DNA from: Rhynchopus sp. YZ270_cl-10
Taxonomy: Eukaryota > Euglenozoa > Diplonemea > Diplonemida > Diplonemidae
DNA length: 64,000 nt
NCBI GenBank assembly: GCA_964035575.1
Contig: OZ037929.1
Span: forward strand, 62,001-126,000
Direction: 5' to 3'
Part shown: positions 10,588-22,313 of the stretch, in pieces
Layout of the letters: each line of letters opens with the position of its first letter
How positions within the stretch are numbered: position 1 is the stretch's first letter
Position numbers and translations under genes: made by a program
Notes under the pieces: generated by a model
Database searches by the model: none
What the model saw: only the letters and a program-made list of their open reading frames with translations
What the model was told of the DNA's origin: nothing

Positions 10588-11268
10588 TCATTTTGGCTTT
10601 ACTGCCTTCCGGTTTGCCGCCCCTGTTGGGGAGTGCGAGGTTTCTCGTGTCCTTTGTTGTGTGGGTGCGACTTTGGCTGTTTTGCTTCTGACGCGTGCAT
10701 CGACAGCCTTTGCGGACGTGGCTGCGGCTGGCTGGGCGGCGTGTTTACTGCCTACTTCCTCCTTCACCTTGGGGAGCACCTGAAGGGTGTACAACTCGCG
10801 TAGCCGTTGAAGCTTCTTCTGCGCCTCTTCAAAGGCGTGGTGGTACCCGTCACAACGTGCACGCAGGTCGTGGATCTCAGCCTGCATTGCGTGGAAGGCC
10901 TTCCCGGTTTGCTCGTCTTGTATTCTGTGTGCAGAGATGTTGTGTGCAGAAAATAGGTTGAGTTGGAAATACAAAAGCTCTCTCGTGTTAGGTGACCACT
11001 GAAGCATAGCCCTTCTGCATTCAGATCTGATAAACTATTTGGGGTTAAATGCTAATTTCTATCATTTCCACAATCCAAAAGTCCCATACCCAGGTACCCA
11101 GGTACCCAGACCCATGCAGTCAGCCAAATGAACATACCTTCCCAAGCGTGCCTGGTCCACGTCGGCGGCAAGCTTTTTGGTTCCATCAAGCCCGCTTTGG
11201 TGCAGTGCCTCCAACTGTTTGATTTCACGCTTGAGCGCTTGGTTCTCGCGCCTCAGTCGGTCCTCCAT
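10588..11268 (-). CDS. Small coiled-coil protein, two exons
   Basis: Exons at 11268-11138 and 10924-10588 give 155 residues. The intron (213 nt, phase 2) has a GTATG donor and a CACAG acceptor. Joining restores one continuous heptad-rich helix from MEDRLRRENQALKREIKQL through GRIQDEQTGKAFHAMQ to LQRLRELYTLQVLPKVKEE. A basic Ala/Lys/Thr-rich tail follows (KAVDARVRSKTAKVAP). I do not recognise the family. Dimerising scaffold or cytoskeletal linker roles would fit but are guesses. The intron contains three GGTACCC/CCAGG steps, a miniature of the heptamer arrays found elsewhere in the window. A GACACACAG acceptor-like site lies just before the ATG. Confidence 0.7.
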
Positions 11269-11370
11269 TGTTGTGTGTGCTGTGTGTCTTTCTGTTCTGA
11301 ACTAATGCTGGCGATAGAAAATATGACACAAAGAACATTCTGCCTGCAAGGTAGGTACACTACAGATAGA

Positions 11371-11420
11371 TGCTACCATTCGGAGGGATTATGGCCGAAC
11401 GACTCTAAGCCAGAACCTAG
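11371..11420 (+). rRNA. Fragment resembling the 3' domain of large-subunit rRNA
   Basis: GCTACCATTCGGAGGGATTA followed by TGGCCGAACGACTCTAAGCC and AGAACC closely matches the universally conserved nuclear LSU rRNA segment GCTACCATCTGTGGGATTAT, then GACTGAACGCCTCTAAGTCA and GAATCC (from memory of vertebrate 28S and yeast 25S). Weaker similarity may continue to about 11490 (GAATTGCAA...). Upstream LSU sequence is not seen, so it is an isolated piece: a displaced rDNA fragment, or one species of a naturally fragmented LSU rRNA as known in Euglenozoa. It lies on the plus strand, opposite to all genes here. Confidence 0.6.
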
Positions 11421-11828
11421 TCTAGAGAAAGGGGGGCATGTACGTCCCACAGAATTGCAAATCGCGTTGGTTGGGCTAACAAAAAGAGCTGAATCTAATG
11501 AAGAGAACAACAAAAAAATGGGGAAAACGGGGGGTACTACTTGGTTATAGTTTAGGTACAGAGAAATAAGGCGCTAACGTCTTATTGGTGGAGGGGGGGG
11601 GACCTCAGGGGGTGTCAACGGATCATAAGTTTTTATAATGTTATGCTTGAAAAACCCCTTAAAAAAAAAGGCACATGGTGAAGACAACTTGCGATAAGCC
11701 AGCCTTAAAAAGGAAATATCAAAAACCCGCCACGTGTTTGTATTGTTGCTGTGTTTGGCAAATCTCCTAAAAAGGAAGGACCCAATCGTTTGGTGGGTGC
11801 CTAAGGGTCAAACCAAGATTTGACTACG

Positions 11829-11882
11829 TTTTTGGAAACTTGGTTGTATTAGTGTAGCCACCCTAGAGTGTGCTCCACTATA
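11829..11882 (+). repeat. AGTGTAG/CTCCACT stem element, copy A1
   Basis: Leader AACTTGGTTGTAT, then TAGTGTAGCCAC, a CCTAGA loop, and GTGTGCTCCACTATAC. The arms pair as GTA-TAGTG-AGC-CAC with GTG-GCT-CACTA-TAC, leaving one T:C mismatch and one opposed T. Confidence 0.65.
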
Positions 11883-14049
11883 CTAAGTGGTCAAACACAA
11901 AAAAGATTTGACTTTTTTTTTCGTATTTGGTGTGGTTACGTTGGTTTATTCGTCTATCGTTTTTGTCACCGTTGCTTTTGGATCTCGATTCTCTCCTTGT
12001 GTGCTCTCAATGGCGACCTAAAGTGCTTTCTTTTTTCTATATCACCTATAGGGGGTTTTTCCGTTCGTTTCTTTTCGTAATCGCTTCATTTTATTTGGTC
12101 GTTTCTCTCACAAAAAAAAAAGGCTTTTCACAATCTTTCAAAACAAAACAAAAATGAATGAGCTTCAGAGGCACGTATCTTATATGTTTACAAAAAGACA
12201 AAAACAAGGAATTGCTATCGAAAAAAAGGGTATAGAGGAACTTAGAGTAAAAGGACCCCCTCGACGGCAAAAGACCAAAAACCGGCATTTTGTTTTATTT
12301 TATTTTCATCGTTTCGTCTTTGGGTCTATCGAAGAAATGAAAAAGAGAAAAAGTTGGCAAAAAAAGATGATAAGCGTTGCTGCCTAGTCACCAGGAAACA
12401 GGAAAAAAAAAACAAAAAAGTTGATAAAACAGATGAACATTCGCCTCTTACACTATGAAAGAAAACCTGCAGTAGTGCAGTAGACTTTCACTGCAAGAGC
12501 ACTAAAACCACGTGGCTCTAGTTGCGCTGATGCGACACGTCATACACACAAAAAAAGTTGAAAGGTGAAAAATGCCTCACGTGCATGCACACATGTTGTT
12601 GTGGGGGGAAAAGAAGAAAGGTTTTATGATGAACTATAGCCTCTCGTGCTTAGTCACCTTTTTAAAAATATCAGGGCAAAAGCCTTTATTATTTTTTGTT
12701 TTGTTTTTTTTAAAAAGAGGTGAAGTGAATTGGGCGCACAGTTGCTTCCTTGGGATGGTTTTAAAAAAAAAACACCCCTCCCCGCTCTCACGTACCTCAA
12801 CCATGCAGTCCCATTCCTGATATGCCCTACTCCCGCTTTCTCTCATCAGATGAATGGGGCTCGTTGGGGACGCAGGTTATTTAAGTCTGCGCGATGCAGG
12901 GTATGGTTGGAGTCCTTTAGTGTGGGAGGAGGGGAAAAAAATGCAGGTTTCCGCACAAAAAAAAATCGTACTTTTATTTTACTGACCAAACTAAATCGTT
13001 CGCAACGATTAAAGATATAATCGGGGGGTACATGACGTGAAGTTTGAGAAACCTGCAAAGAAACCCGTCTCTAGAAGCAGCTGTGCTTTATTCGCATTGA
13101 GCATTGGTTGGCAATGAAATGTCCATTACTGGTAACCTAAAGGTGCAAAAAAAAAATCGTCGCGTTCAGGAACAGTTACAAAAAAAGCGTTTTTTGCCAC
13201 TTTTCGACAAAAAAAACAACAACAAAAACAAAGAGAGGAGGAACGTGAATGCATCTTTTTGCTTTGCCACTTCATTTCATTTAAACACAGGGTGGTAACG
13301 GGGATCCAAAAAAAAATGCTGTTTCATATCGTTTGCACTGTTGTGTCGACAATCGCCTAAGGACCCGCTTGGGGGACCTAGGGTTTGTACTAACTTCTTC
13401 TTTTTTTGCTTTTTGTTTTTGTTATCGACAAATCTCTTTACATCAACACTGGGTAAAGATTTGCACTCAATGTCTCATTGTGAAAAAAAAATTGAAAAGA
13501 AAACACTGTACGATGCAATGCGTCCTCTATCAAGGCAGAAATACCATTTTCGATCAGAAAAGTTTCCCTCCACTAGTCTAGAGGGCTTTCTGTCAAAAGC
13601 TCACCTTCTTATTGCAAAGGCTAGGGTACAGGCGACACCTTAGCTGTACAAGAAGAGACTAGAGGAAGTGCTGGTTTGACCCAGTAGATACGTATTATTT
13701 CGTTGACATTTCGACAATGGGATGCCACCAGAAAAGATGGTCAAGCACACATTTTTTTATCACGTTCATAATTTTTGACTTTTTGAAATTGTTGGAGAAA
13801 AAATGGAAAGAGAAAAAAAAATGTCTGCGGAAACAGGCTTGGATTTTTTGAGCGTTTTAACTTAACCGGAACATGTGAACTGACACAACAAAAAAGGTGC
13901 GTCGAGAAAAAAAAAAGGATTTTTTTTTTTGTATTTCTTCCGAAAAAAAAAAAAGAGTTGGTGATGATCATACCTCGGGCTTTAATCATCAAAGAACAGA
14001 GTGCGCGAGAAGGAAAGAATGTTTTGTTATTATTATTTTGAAAAACGCT

Positions 14050-14102
14050 TTTTAAAAACTTGGTTGTATTAGTGTAGCCACCCTAGAGTGTGCTCCACTA
14101 TA
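14050..14102 (+). repeat. AGTGTAG/CTCCACT stem element, copy A2
   Basis: Identical core to copy A1, including the CCTAGA loop. It is followed within 10 nt by a longer-loop relative (B1). Confidence 0.65.
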
Positions 14103-14109
14103 TTATTTT

Positions 14110-14172
14110 TTTGATAAATCATTGGAGTAGTGTAGTTGCCTCGGTCTGTGTTTGCCACAGTTTGTGCAATAT
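14110..14172 (+). repeat. AGTGTAG/CTCCACT stem element with extended inner loop, copy B1
   Basis: GGAGTAGTGTAGTTGCC, then an inner region, then GTGCAATATCTCCACT. The closing stem is the same as in A1, but the inner pair is TTGC with GCAA and the apical part is longer. Leader is TTGATAAATCATT. Confidence 0.55.
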
Positions 14173-14932
14173 CTCCACTTTCCTTTTGGTTTTCATCAGG
14201 TGATTTTAAAAAAAAATCGGTTGTTTTTTGGGTAATTCCCTTAGTACGGGATATAGCCCAAAAAGTGTGCTACCTGGTGTGTCGTTTTTTTTTGTTTTGT
14301 TTTGTTTTGAAAAGCCAGGAGAATTGGTAGTTCTGTAAGAGCAAAAACATCGCCTTGTCTCCTGTTGGGGTGTGTGTGTGCAGCCCTTTCAATAATTTGT
14401 ACTCTTTGTCTCTCGATCTCCCTCTCTCTGTGGAAAAACTGCGGAGGAAGTCAGTATAGAACTGACAGTGGGCAGAGACCAGAGAGTGGCCCTCTTTTTT
14501 TGTTGTTCGTAAAAATTTTAGTCAAAAAAAAAAAATATCGCAGACAACTCATTGATAGTCTCAACGGATGTGTCGACAAAAGAAAGAGAAAAAAAAGAGG
14601 AATTTGCGGGAAATGAGTCTTTTTCGACCCATTTCTGTAAATTTTTGTGGATGCCAGCCCCACTCCGATGTACAGGAGGGGGGTCACACAGTTTTCAGAG
14701 AAAGAAAAAACGAGATGGAGTACAAAAAAAGGTTAGGGGCACAAAACCCAAAAAAAAAAGCATCTGAGATGAAAAATAAGTCTCTCATACTCATGCTCGG
14801 TCACCTAAATAAAATAGGGGGGAAAAAGAAACCCACCACAGAAAAATTGTACAATATTTACAGTCTAAATTCAGTTTCTTTAAAAAAAGCTTATAAAAAC
14901 CCCCAAACCCCTCTCTCTCTCCTCTCCCACCC

Positions 14933-17900
14933 TCACGCCACCTTCATCCTCCAACAAGAAGGGCATCTTTTCTGCACCGAGCCTGCTAACGACCTTCGCA
15001 CAAAGCGAGCTGGGGAGACGGAGGTTCCGCTGCAGTCGAGCCCACCTCCACCACCACCACCACCACCACCACCACCACCACCACCACCACCACCACCACC
15101 ACCACCACCACCACCACCACCACCACCACCACCACCACCACCACCACCACCACCACCACCACCACCACCACCACCACCACCTCCACCACCACGCCTTGGA
15201 GGCGACGCTGTTGACGCAAACGACACCAAGACACCTTGTGACAGACTACTGTCCATCTGAACCTCTCCGCCAAGACACGTACAGTACTGTGTCGCGTCTC
15301 GGTCGCCTAGGCTGCCCCCAAGCAGATTCGCTGTGCTGGTAGTCGTCGCTGTGCTGCTGAGCTGCACTTTGCTGTCGACTCTTTGGAGTGCCGGTGGTGA
15401 CCCGTTTTGTTTGGTTTCTGTAGGTGTAGCTTTGTTGGCAAAGGCCAGCATGCGTGCTTTGTAGAGGATGTAGCGGTGCCACTTTGCAAGGTAGCGACGC
15501 AGGAGAGCGTGCGACGCTGTGCGTGCAAGCATGCCGCACGACGCTGCCGCCATCGCAGTGAGACGCCGGGTCAGCTCACGCTCCGCAACAGACTGCGCCT
15601 CTGAGCTGCGCACCGGCGGGTCTCCCGGAGTAGGATACGCATGGAGCTCTGCCGCACGCTGCTGTGCCCATAGTGCAGTACTCTCATAACCCTCATATGA
15701 GTTCCCCGAGCAGGCGACCGCCATGCACGCAGCAGAGACACACAACACAACATGCGCTGCGACACCACCAAGGTCAAGACGCCATGCGACTTCTGTAAAG
15801 GGGGGTAGAAGAGAAGATGTCATATTGTCGGTTTGACAGAGGAAAGCGTAGGGTGGTTGACCAGGGTGGTCTGGTGTGGTGTTGTGGGTTATATACCATA
15901 AAGAATCTCCGTCTGGCAGCTGCCGTCGCGCACGGCCCCCCGTTGCCGTGCCATGATACTGCGACGCAGTGCACGGCTCGTCTCGCAGACTGCAGTAGGC
16001 GTGCCCGGCTCCGAGCCTGTGTCAGAGCCGACACCGCTGGCAGGGCTCTTGTGTGGGTCGGATGTGGGCGAGCCTTCGAATGTGACACTCTCGCTGTGGT
16101 GTTGTGTAGGGTTTGTGTTGGTGGGTATACGTGGATGTGTCTGGATTGTATTTAGCATACCATCTGTGCACAGGAGACCTCGACTGTGTCGACGCAGACC
16201 CATTAGGGCTGCCCGATCCCTTCGAGTCGACGTGTTGTGAGAGCGAACCTGCGTAGCTGTGCGTCATGTACTGGCTTGCGTTCTCGAGGTCCTGCCGTAC
16301 AAGGTTGTCGTGGCTGTTCTTCAGGCGCCGCCGCTCGAGCTCGAGGCGGCGTGTCGCTGTCGCAAGGTTGCGTGCCTGCGTCGCGAGGCTCGCAGACTCC
16401 TGCCGTGCCTTCTCCAGCGCAGACGACATGTGTTCGTACAGCAGCACGTAGTGTGCCTGCGACGCCTGCTCCGTGATCGCGCCACGCTCTACAGCCTCGC
16501 GTGCACACAACAGCTCCGTGCCACCCTCGCCCCCTTCGCCAGAAGCGCCAGCCTCGCCCAGCCCAAGGTAAGCACCAAGCGCGTCCTGCCCCAGTGAGGA
16601 GCGGTGCAGAATGTCCGCCCACGTGTCACGCCCAGCACGACTCGGCACCTTCAGGTCGTATTCGGGAAGGCGGATCGAAAAGTCGCCGTGGCGTGTCTGT
16701 TGTGCAGAGTGAGTGGCAGAGGAGTGGTTGAGATGAGAGGATCACCTCTCCACACAGCTAAGAAAGAAAAGGTTGTTTAGAGCGAACCTCGCTATATGCG
16801 AAGTCACCTGGAAGTAGACATTTAAACAACAACAACAGAGAGGAACCTCATATGTGCATCACAACATCTATTACACAAAAGGCATACCGGTGGTGAGTCC
16901 AGCAGGGTAAGGTCGATGCGCTCCTTCTCTTCGTAGCGGACAAGCTTCGCGTCGTGTGTGAGCATGAACGTCGAGAGGCGTGACGCGCACTGGAACGTCG
17001 ACGTGAGCGCCGCATGCGGGTGGTGAGGCAGCGTCGTGAGCGTCGCACGCCGCGAGGACGACACCTGCGAGAGTGGCGACACACTCGAGTCGTCCGTCGC
17101 CTGCTGGCTGCTCCGCCTGCTCAGGTCCGTCAGACCCGATCTCAGACTGCCGACAACATCCAACAAACGCGCCTTCACCTCTTGGTTGCCCCTCTCGCTT
17201 GGCGACTCCAACGGACTGCTCGACCCTGCCGACGGAGAGTCCACTAAGTTCAGATCCGAGGGACACCCGAAGAGAAGGTTCCGCTGCGTGATCGCGACCG
17301 ACGCTGCGGAGACGATTGTGTAGGCACCTGCACAGGAGCACAGAGCAAGGTAGTACATGAACTTAGGGTGCTGGCTGGGCGGGCGGGTGGGGGGCGACGA
17401 GAGCGTGATGGGCGGCGTAAGGCGGTCGTGCTCTCTGTCGCGTTGTGCGCCACCTTCCCTGGCAGCGTCGTTGCTGCGGTCGCTCTCGGTGTGGTGGATG
17501 CGCTGCTGCAGCGACGCTGGCGCACCTGGCCGCCGTCCCAGATCGTACGACGCCGCAAGGTGCAGCAGCCCAGGCGACGAAAAGGTGCTGTCCACAGGGA
17601 TCCCCTCCTTCCACAGCTGCCCTATCGACTCCACGCTGCGTGCACCACTGCCCCACGCAGCAAGCGGCGGCAGCATATCCGCCAGGTTGATCGTCGCCAA
17701 ACCCACAACCTCCCCGTTCGTGTACTGCACAGAGAACTCAATGTCCGGCGCCGCCACCGTCTCCCCAGGCCCCTTCACGACAAGCGGGTTCCACTCGAGC
17801 ACGCTCCCCCACCGCACGCTGCCGTTGCTCAGCTCTGAGCACTCTGTGAAGCGGATGTCTTCGGAACACCGCATCTTCGCAATCAACCCGCTCCTCCCGC

Positions 17901-19815
17901 CCAACGAACGCGACGGGCGGAACACCAGCCGCGAAAACCGGAGGTGCCCTGGCGGCACCCACACGACCCCATGCCCGCTGCTGGTGTGCCCCACACCGTG
18001 CACACTGCTGTGTGCCGACGCATCCCGCGGCGGCAGCACCAACTTCGTCCCTGAAAGGTCCAACGAACTGCCCCTCTGGTGGTGCGGGCTCTCATGACGC
18101 TGCGCCGCTGCGTACACAGGTCCCACCGAAGAGCTGCCGCCTTTGTACGAAGAATGCTTCCGTGTAGGCGACACAGAGGGCGACGCTGTGGGGGACTGCC
18201 CCATCAGGTTGTACGGCGACGGCGGCTCCGTGGGAGAGGAGGACGGGTTGGAAAGGGGTGAGTAGTTGTGGCTAGATTTGCGCATTGGTGAAGTGGACGG
18301 CGCGCGGAGTGGTGACGATGAAGGTGACGGTGCGCCTGGCGGTGCGTTGCGTGTGTAGGACACGGCTGGGGAGGAGAACGGCGTGCTGCGGGTGCCCAGG
18401 TCACGCTCTTCCGTGGTTGCATTGCTGAACTGGATTTCGACGTACAGATCGCGTTTGTAGCTCTCGTGGGATTTGTCCTTGACAGCCTTGTCGATCTGTG
18501 GTTTGTCCAAATGAATCGCAAACCGTCCCTTCTCTTGGTACACTTCACTCCGCTCCGCCTCAAGATCCACATTCAGCCAGAAATGGAACAGATTGTCGTC
18601 CGAGACAATACTGTTCTTCCTGCGCACCCGGAACAGCACATCCCCGGTGACCTGCACATTCAGCTTTGACATCTCAAAGACAAACTTCCCGTCGCTGAAG
18701 GCAGTCTTGAAGTCCCGCAAGCAGTCCCGCTGTGTGTACACCTCCCTCCTGCCCCCCTCCTTCTCCCCGACCGTTATCGTGAAGTAGATGTCGTTCACCC
18801 CTTTGTCCTTTACAGTTGAGTTGATTTTGAGCCAGTCCAATTTTAGCTTTCGCGGTGCAGGAAGCTGGCCACGGTTGTGCCGGAGGAGGTACTCCCAGTA
18901 CATTATATAGCGTCGTTGCGAGGGTATGGTCACGCCGTGGCCGTCTTTGGTGCGTTTTCTTCCAAAGAGTTTCAGTGCTTCTGATGAATCCATGCCGTGA
19001 GGTGACTTTTCGAAGGCATGAGCAAGGAGAAGACAGCCAATGAAGACGCCGGTACGTCCTTTGCCTGCTTTGCAGTGCACGGCGATGACGTTCTCGGAGT
19101 TCGCAAGCCACGTGTTTGCGTGGCGGATGAACTGCGGGATGATTGAGATGGGCACAGGAGGGTTGTGGTCGTCGAAGGGGATACGCGTGTGGTGGCCGCC
19201 AAAACGCGCCTGGGTGTCGTAGCTCCGCTCGCTGCAGAGGTTGTACACGTGGTAGTTCCCAGAATGCCGTGTGGAAAAGAACCGCTCCACGTCGTCAATC
19301 TGGTTCCTATAGTAGCCCTCCGTTCCAGAGCTTGGGAATCCCATTGCGATGATACGCGGTGTGATGTATGTCAAATCCAGATCGAAGCCGTCTTCTTGGA
19401 AGCGTACCTTGTTTTTGGACACCGCTGCACGCACCTTTTGGGCAGGGTTTTTGCGCTCCTTTTCTTTGCCGGTTGGCTTTGAGGTGACGGAGTTGTGGTG
19501 TGGACGGGTGTGGGTGGATGCCTGACGCTGCACCGGAGCGTGCGTGCTTGAGAACGAATGAGACCCTGCAGCGAACATTGCGTGGTTGCTCCCTCCAGAG
19601 TGGTCGTTCGGACTGCCTTCTTGTGGCGAACCTTCTGGGCTTCCGGAGAGCTGCGGGCTGGCACGGCTGGCGATCTCCATGTCTCCATTGCTCCAGTCCT
19701 CATCGTCGTAGTCGTCATGTGCATGCAACCCACCATGAAAGCCTTCTGCCGCAACGTACTTCTGCAGACGCGAAAATCGATGCACATCGACGCTTGCCCG
19801 ACGGGAGCTTGGCAT
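14933..19815 (-). CDS. PTEN: PTEN phosphatase with long C-terminal extension, four exons
   Basis: Exons 19815-16888, 16696-16161, 16093-15897 and 15792-14933 give 1506 residues; introns are 191, 67 and 104 nt. Residues 138-320 match PTEN strongly: VRFQEDGFDLDLTYI, WPD-like PFDDHNPP (213-220), P-loop HCKAGKGRTG (247-256) and the TI-loop VTIPSQRRYIMYW. All catalytic residues are intact, so it should remove the 3-phosphate of PIP3 at membranes. A C2 domain follows (about 323-460), then Ser/Pro-rich linkers and a second C2-like block (about 640-770). The three downstream exons add a coiled coil (EKARQESASLATQ) and a glycine run of about 50 residues. Human PTEN has 403 residues, so this is a large extension. 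The last exons could belong to a separate gene, but phases join cleanly (0, 2, 1). Confidence 0.85.
15047..15191. repeat. (CCA)n trinucleotide repeat coding for polyglycine
   Basis: About 48 almost perfect CCA units on the plus strand. On the minus strand this is GGT/GTG and reads as glycine in the frame of the last PTEN exon. All frames stay open across it, which produces long spurious frames on both strands. Confidence 0.9.
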
Positions 19816-20901
19816 GGTGCTATCGTTTCAGAGAGCAGCAAAAAGGCTCGATCGGCTGTACCAAAATTTTGTCTATGCCATTTTGAGTTTCATTTTTTTA
19901 GGGGGTGTGTAGTGTAGTTGTGTGTGTTGTGTGTCGCTTCTGTAAAGTGGGGATGCATGATAGACTGTGGGGAAGGGTGATGGGGGCAAATGGATAGTTG
20001 GAAATTGAAACACTTCTTTTTTCGCGAAGGTTTTATTTTTTTTCGACCACACTAAGCACTGCATCATGCACAATGTGGTTTTAGCAAAAATCCGGAGTTT
20101 TGCTTCTTTTAAAAAAGTGCATTTTGAGGGGATCCTCAATGAAAAACGTTGCTGTATTCGTACTACATTGTAGTTAAGTACCCATTTGGTACTATTTTAT
20201 TTTTTGTGGTAATAAATCTAAAGAGGGTTAGTGCAATTTGGAAGTCCATATCTTTTTCGCTAAAACTAATTTTCTGGTTCCACCCTCATTCCTCCCACAA
20301 AGTCCAAGGGTGTTGGGATTGGAGGGAATATCGGGTGAAATTCACAACATTCTTGACACAGAAAAGAAACAGTATCTGAGAGGAGCAGGATAAGATTAAA
20401 CATAGAGGTGCGGCTGGGAAAGCATCATCTGCTCACCACCTGGTTAACACCGCCATATTTTTTTCAACACTGGTGACATGCTTCCCAGCACACATAAGCG
20501 CCGTAAAAGCTAAGTAGAAGTCTCAATGTACACACTTCTGTTGATTCTAAAAATGGGGGGGTAGTAAAGGGTAAATAATTGGGGAGAGATTGAAAAGTTG
20601 GATGTAAAGGCAACGTTTCTTGTACTTCATTGGTATGGAAGCATGAAGATGACTTCACACACACCCTTGTGGGAATGGCTGGGGGTATTTAAAGAATCTG
20701 GCACCCCACTTATCTTGATTAAAATAAAGTAGGGAATGGTGTGGAATTGCGTAAGGAAAAAAGAAAGTTGACTTGAAACTGTAGTTGTTGATGCAGGCAC
20801 CTCTGACTGACCCTATATCGCTCGCCTGGCCTCACTACTTTTCTTCCCCTTTTTTGCGTCATTTTCAAGAAAAAACGATATCCAAAGGAAAGGCGTATGT
20901 T
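19816..20901. other. Intergenic; no gene seen
   Basis: About 1.1 kb of AT-rich sequence between the PTEN start and the small proline-rich gene. One copy of the TGATGCAGGCACCTC motif (with CTGACTGACCC) is at about 20788-20816. It recurs at about 59353 and 63277. Confidence 0.5.
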
Positions 20902-21084
20902 CTACGAAATGATACAATCGCCTTGGTCTTCGTCTTCCTTCACGCATGTTTCGCGTGTCTTCCCCCTTGGGATCGAAGATGTTTGTTGTGGCTGCTGTGG
21001 CTGTGGCTGTGGCTGTGGCGGTGGCGGTGGTGGTGGTGCGTTAGTAGGTGCAATCGTCTTCATATCCTTCAAATCAAAAGGCAT
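20902..21084 (-). CDS. Small proline-rich protein, family member 1 (maybe only the last exon)
   Basis: 60 residues from the ATG at 21084, beginning MPFDLKDMKTIAPTN. A run of seven prolines and a PQ-rich stretch are followed by SSIPRGKTRETCVKEDEDQGDCIIS. The C-terminal block (SxIPRxK, then CVK and an acidic run) is shared with two neighbouring frames at 22314-22703 and 25458-25883. This family likeness is the main reason to call it a gene. No known domain. The real protein may have upstream exons. It lies downstream of a ubiquitin-like/LRR gene on the same strand, as do its two relatives. Role unknown. Confidence 0.45.
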   Translation of the reverse strand: MPFDLKDMKTIAPTNAPPPPPPPQPQPQPQQPQQTSSIPRGKTRETCVKEDEDQGDCIIS

Positions 21085-21466
21085 TGTTATGTTGTGATGC
21101 CTAGTAGTGAGGGTAATAGGAAGCAGAATATGGCCCTTAGTGTGTTGTGCTGTGTTGTGTTGTGTGCAGGAGTGGTCTGCAGTGGTCTGAAAGGGGTTTT
21201 GAAAGTTTGTTTGGTGTGGCTGAAAGGGGGTGATTCGCACTTTTCCTGCATTTTTCCCATGTTGGCAGAACCTGGTGAATAGGCCCACATCCTGGTATGG
21301 TATGTGGGGCTCACTCTGCGTATTAGTATGATACACCAACACAGGCAACGTTCCGGTTGAGCCCAAAACATAAACAAAACACACACTGAAGAACACACAA
21401 ATGAAACTCAGGCAACCTGCGTCTTTTTTCGTTGTGGTATAATTTACAGAATTCGTTGGCGCTTTT

Positions 21467-21524
21467 TGAAAACTTGCAATGCTTGGTTGCAATAGTGTAG
21501 CCACCCTAGAGTGTGCTCCACTAT
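21467..21524 (+). repeat. AGTGTAG/CTCCACT stem element, copy A3
   Basis: Same core and CCTAGA loop as A1, with a short insertion in the leader (CTTGCAATGCTTGGTTGCAA). It lies inside duplicated unit 1. Confidence 0.65.
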
Positions 21525-21948
21525 GCTTTTTGTTTGAAAAGCAAAAATTTCACAAAAAACCTTTCTCACAGAAGAAGAAAAGGTGTTTTGAGAGAAGAGA
21601 AAAAACACAACAGTGAAGTGGATAAGATACACCTCACTCTGTCACGAAGCGTGAAGCGAAATGACCACCCTTGGGTTTGGTGATCAACGTTTAGTCACCT
21701 TGAAAAAGCGGGGGGGGGGAAAAAACGAATAAAAGTGAAAAAAGAGAAAAAACACACAAACAAAAGTGTTATGCTATTGCATTATTCATGATACCTTCCT
21801 TTCTTTTCGCAAAAAGAAAGCAGCACAAAAAAATGGAAAACAATAAAAATGCGAATGTATGTGCCACCTCTCTCTCCACATACAAGGCATCTGAAAATTC
21901 GAACGGGGTGTAAAATAAAGATAAAAAACCCACGTTCATTCTTTTGTT

Positions 21949-22005
21949 TGGAAAAATTGTTGGAATAGTGTGGTTGCCACCTGTGCAAGCTCCACTGTCC
22001 CTAAA
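21949..22005 (+). repeat. AGTGTAG/CTCCACT stem element, copy B2
   Basis: TTGTTGGAATAGTGTGGTTG, then CCACCTGTGCAAG and CTCCACTGT. A short-loop version of the B type; GTTGC pairs with GCAAG imperfectly. Confidence 0.45.
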
Positions 22006-22313
22006 GTCACTCACGTAATAGCCTCGGATCGCTGTTTAGTTGGTACGCTACCCACGTCATGCTCAATACAGAAACACAATGTGATAATGAAAGAAAGAAA
22101 AGAAAAGTTTATAAGATGAACCTAAGCCTATCGTGCTGAGTCACCTCAAAAAGCCTGCCAAATACTGCACTCATTGTAAAGAATTGAAACAGATGCACAT
22201 GGTCCTGAGGCGAAGCTTGTCAGTGCAATAATTGCCACACAACCGAACAAGCTTATTGTTTTCTTTCCTTATTGTATTCTCCAGAAAACTCAAAGAGAAG
22301 AGCATTTCCACTC

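Larger units (their letters stand above)
11269..14932. other. 3.7-kb AT-rich intergenic region with hairpin repeats and an rRNA-like fragment
   Basis: No protein gene is supported. It contains an LSU rRNA-like fragment (11371-11420), stem-family repeats at 11829-11882, 14050-14102 and 14110-14172, CCTCNCGTG hairpins at 12551-12594, 12621-12660 and 14766-14806, and diverged copies of the TCGACAATC repeat near 13340-13385 and 13430-13475. Long A and T runs break every frame. Confidence 0.6.

Noticed and set aside
14568-15260. 230-codon plus-strand frame ending in polyproline
   Set aside because: It is the CCA repeat read on the other strand, preceded by AT-rich junk sequence.
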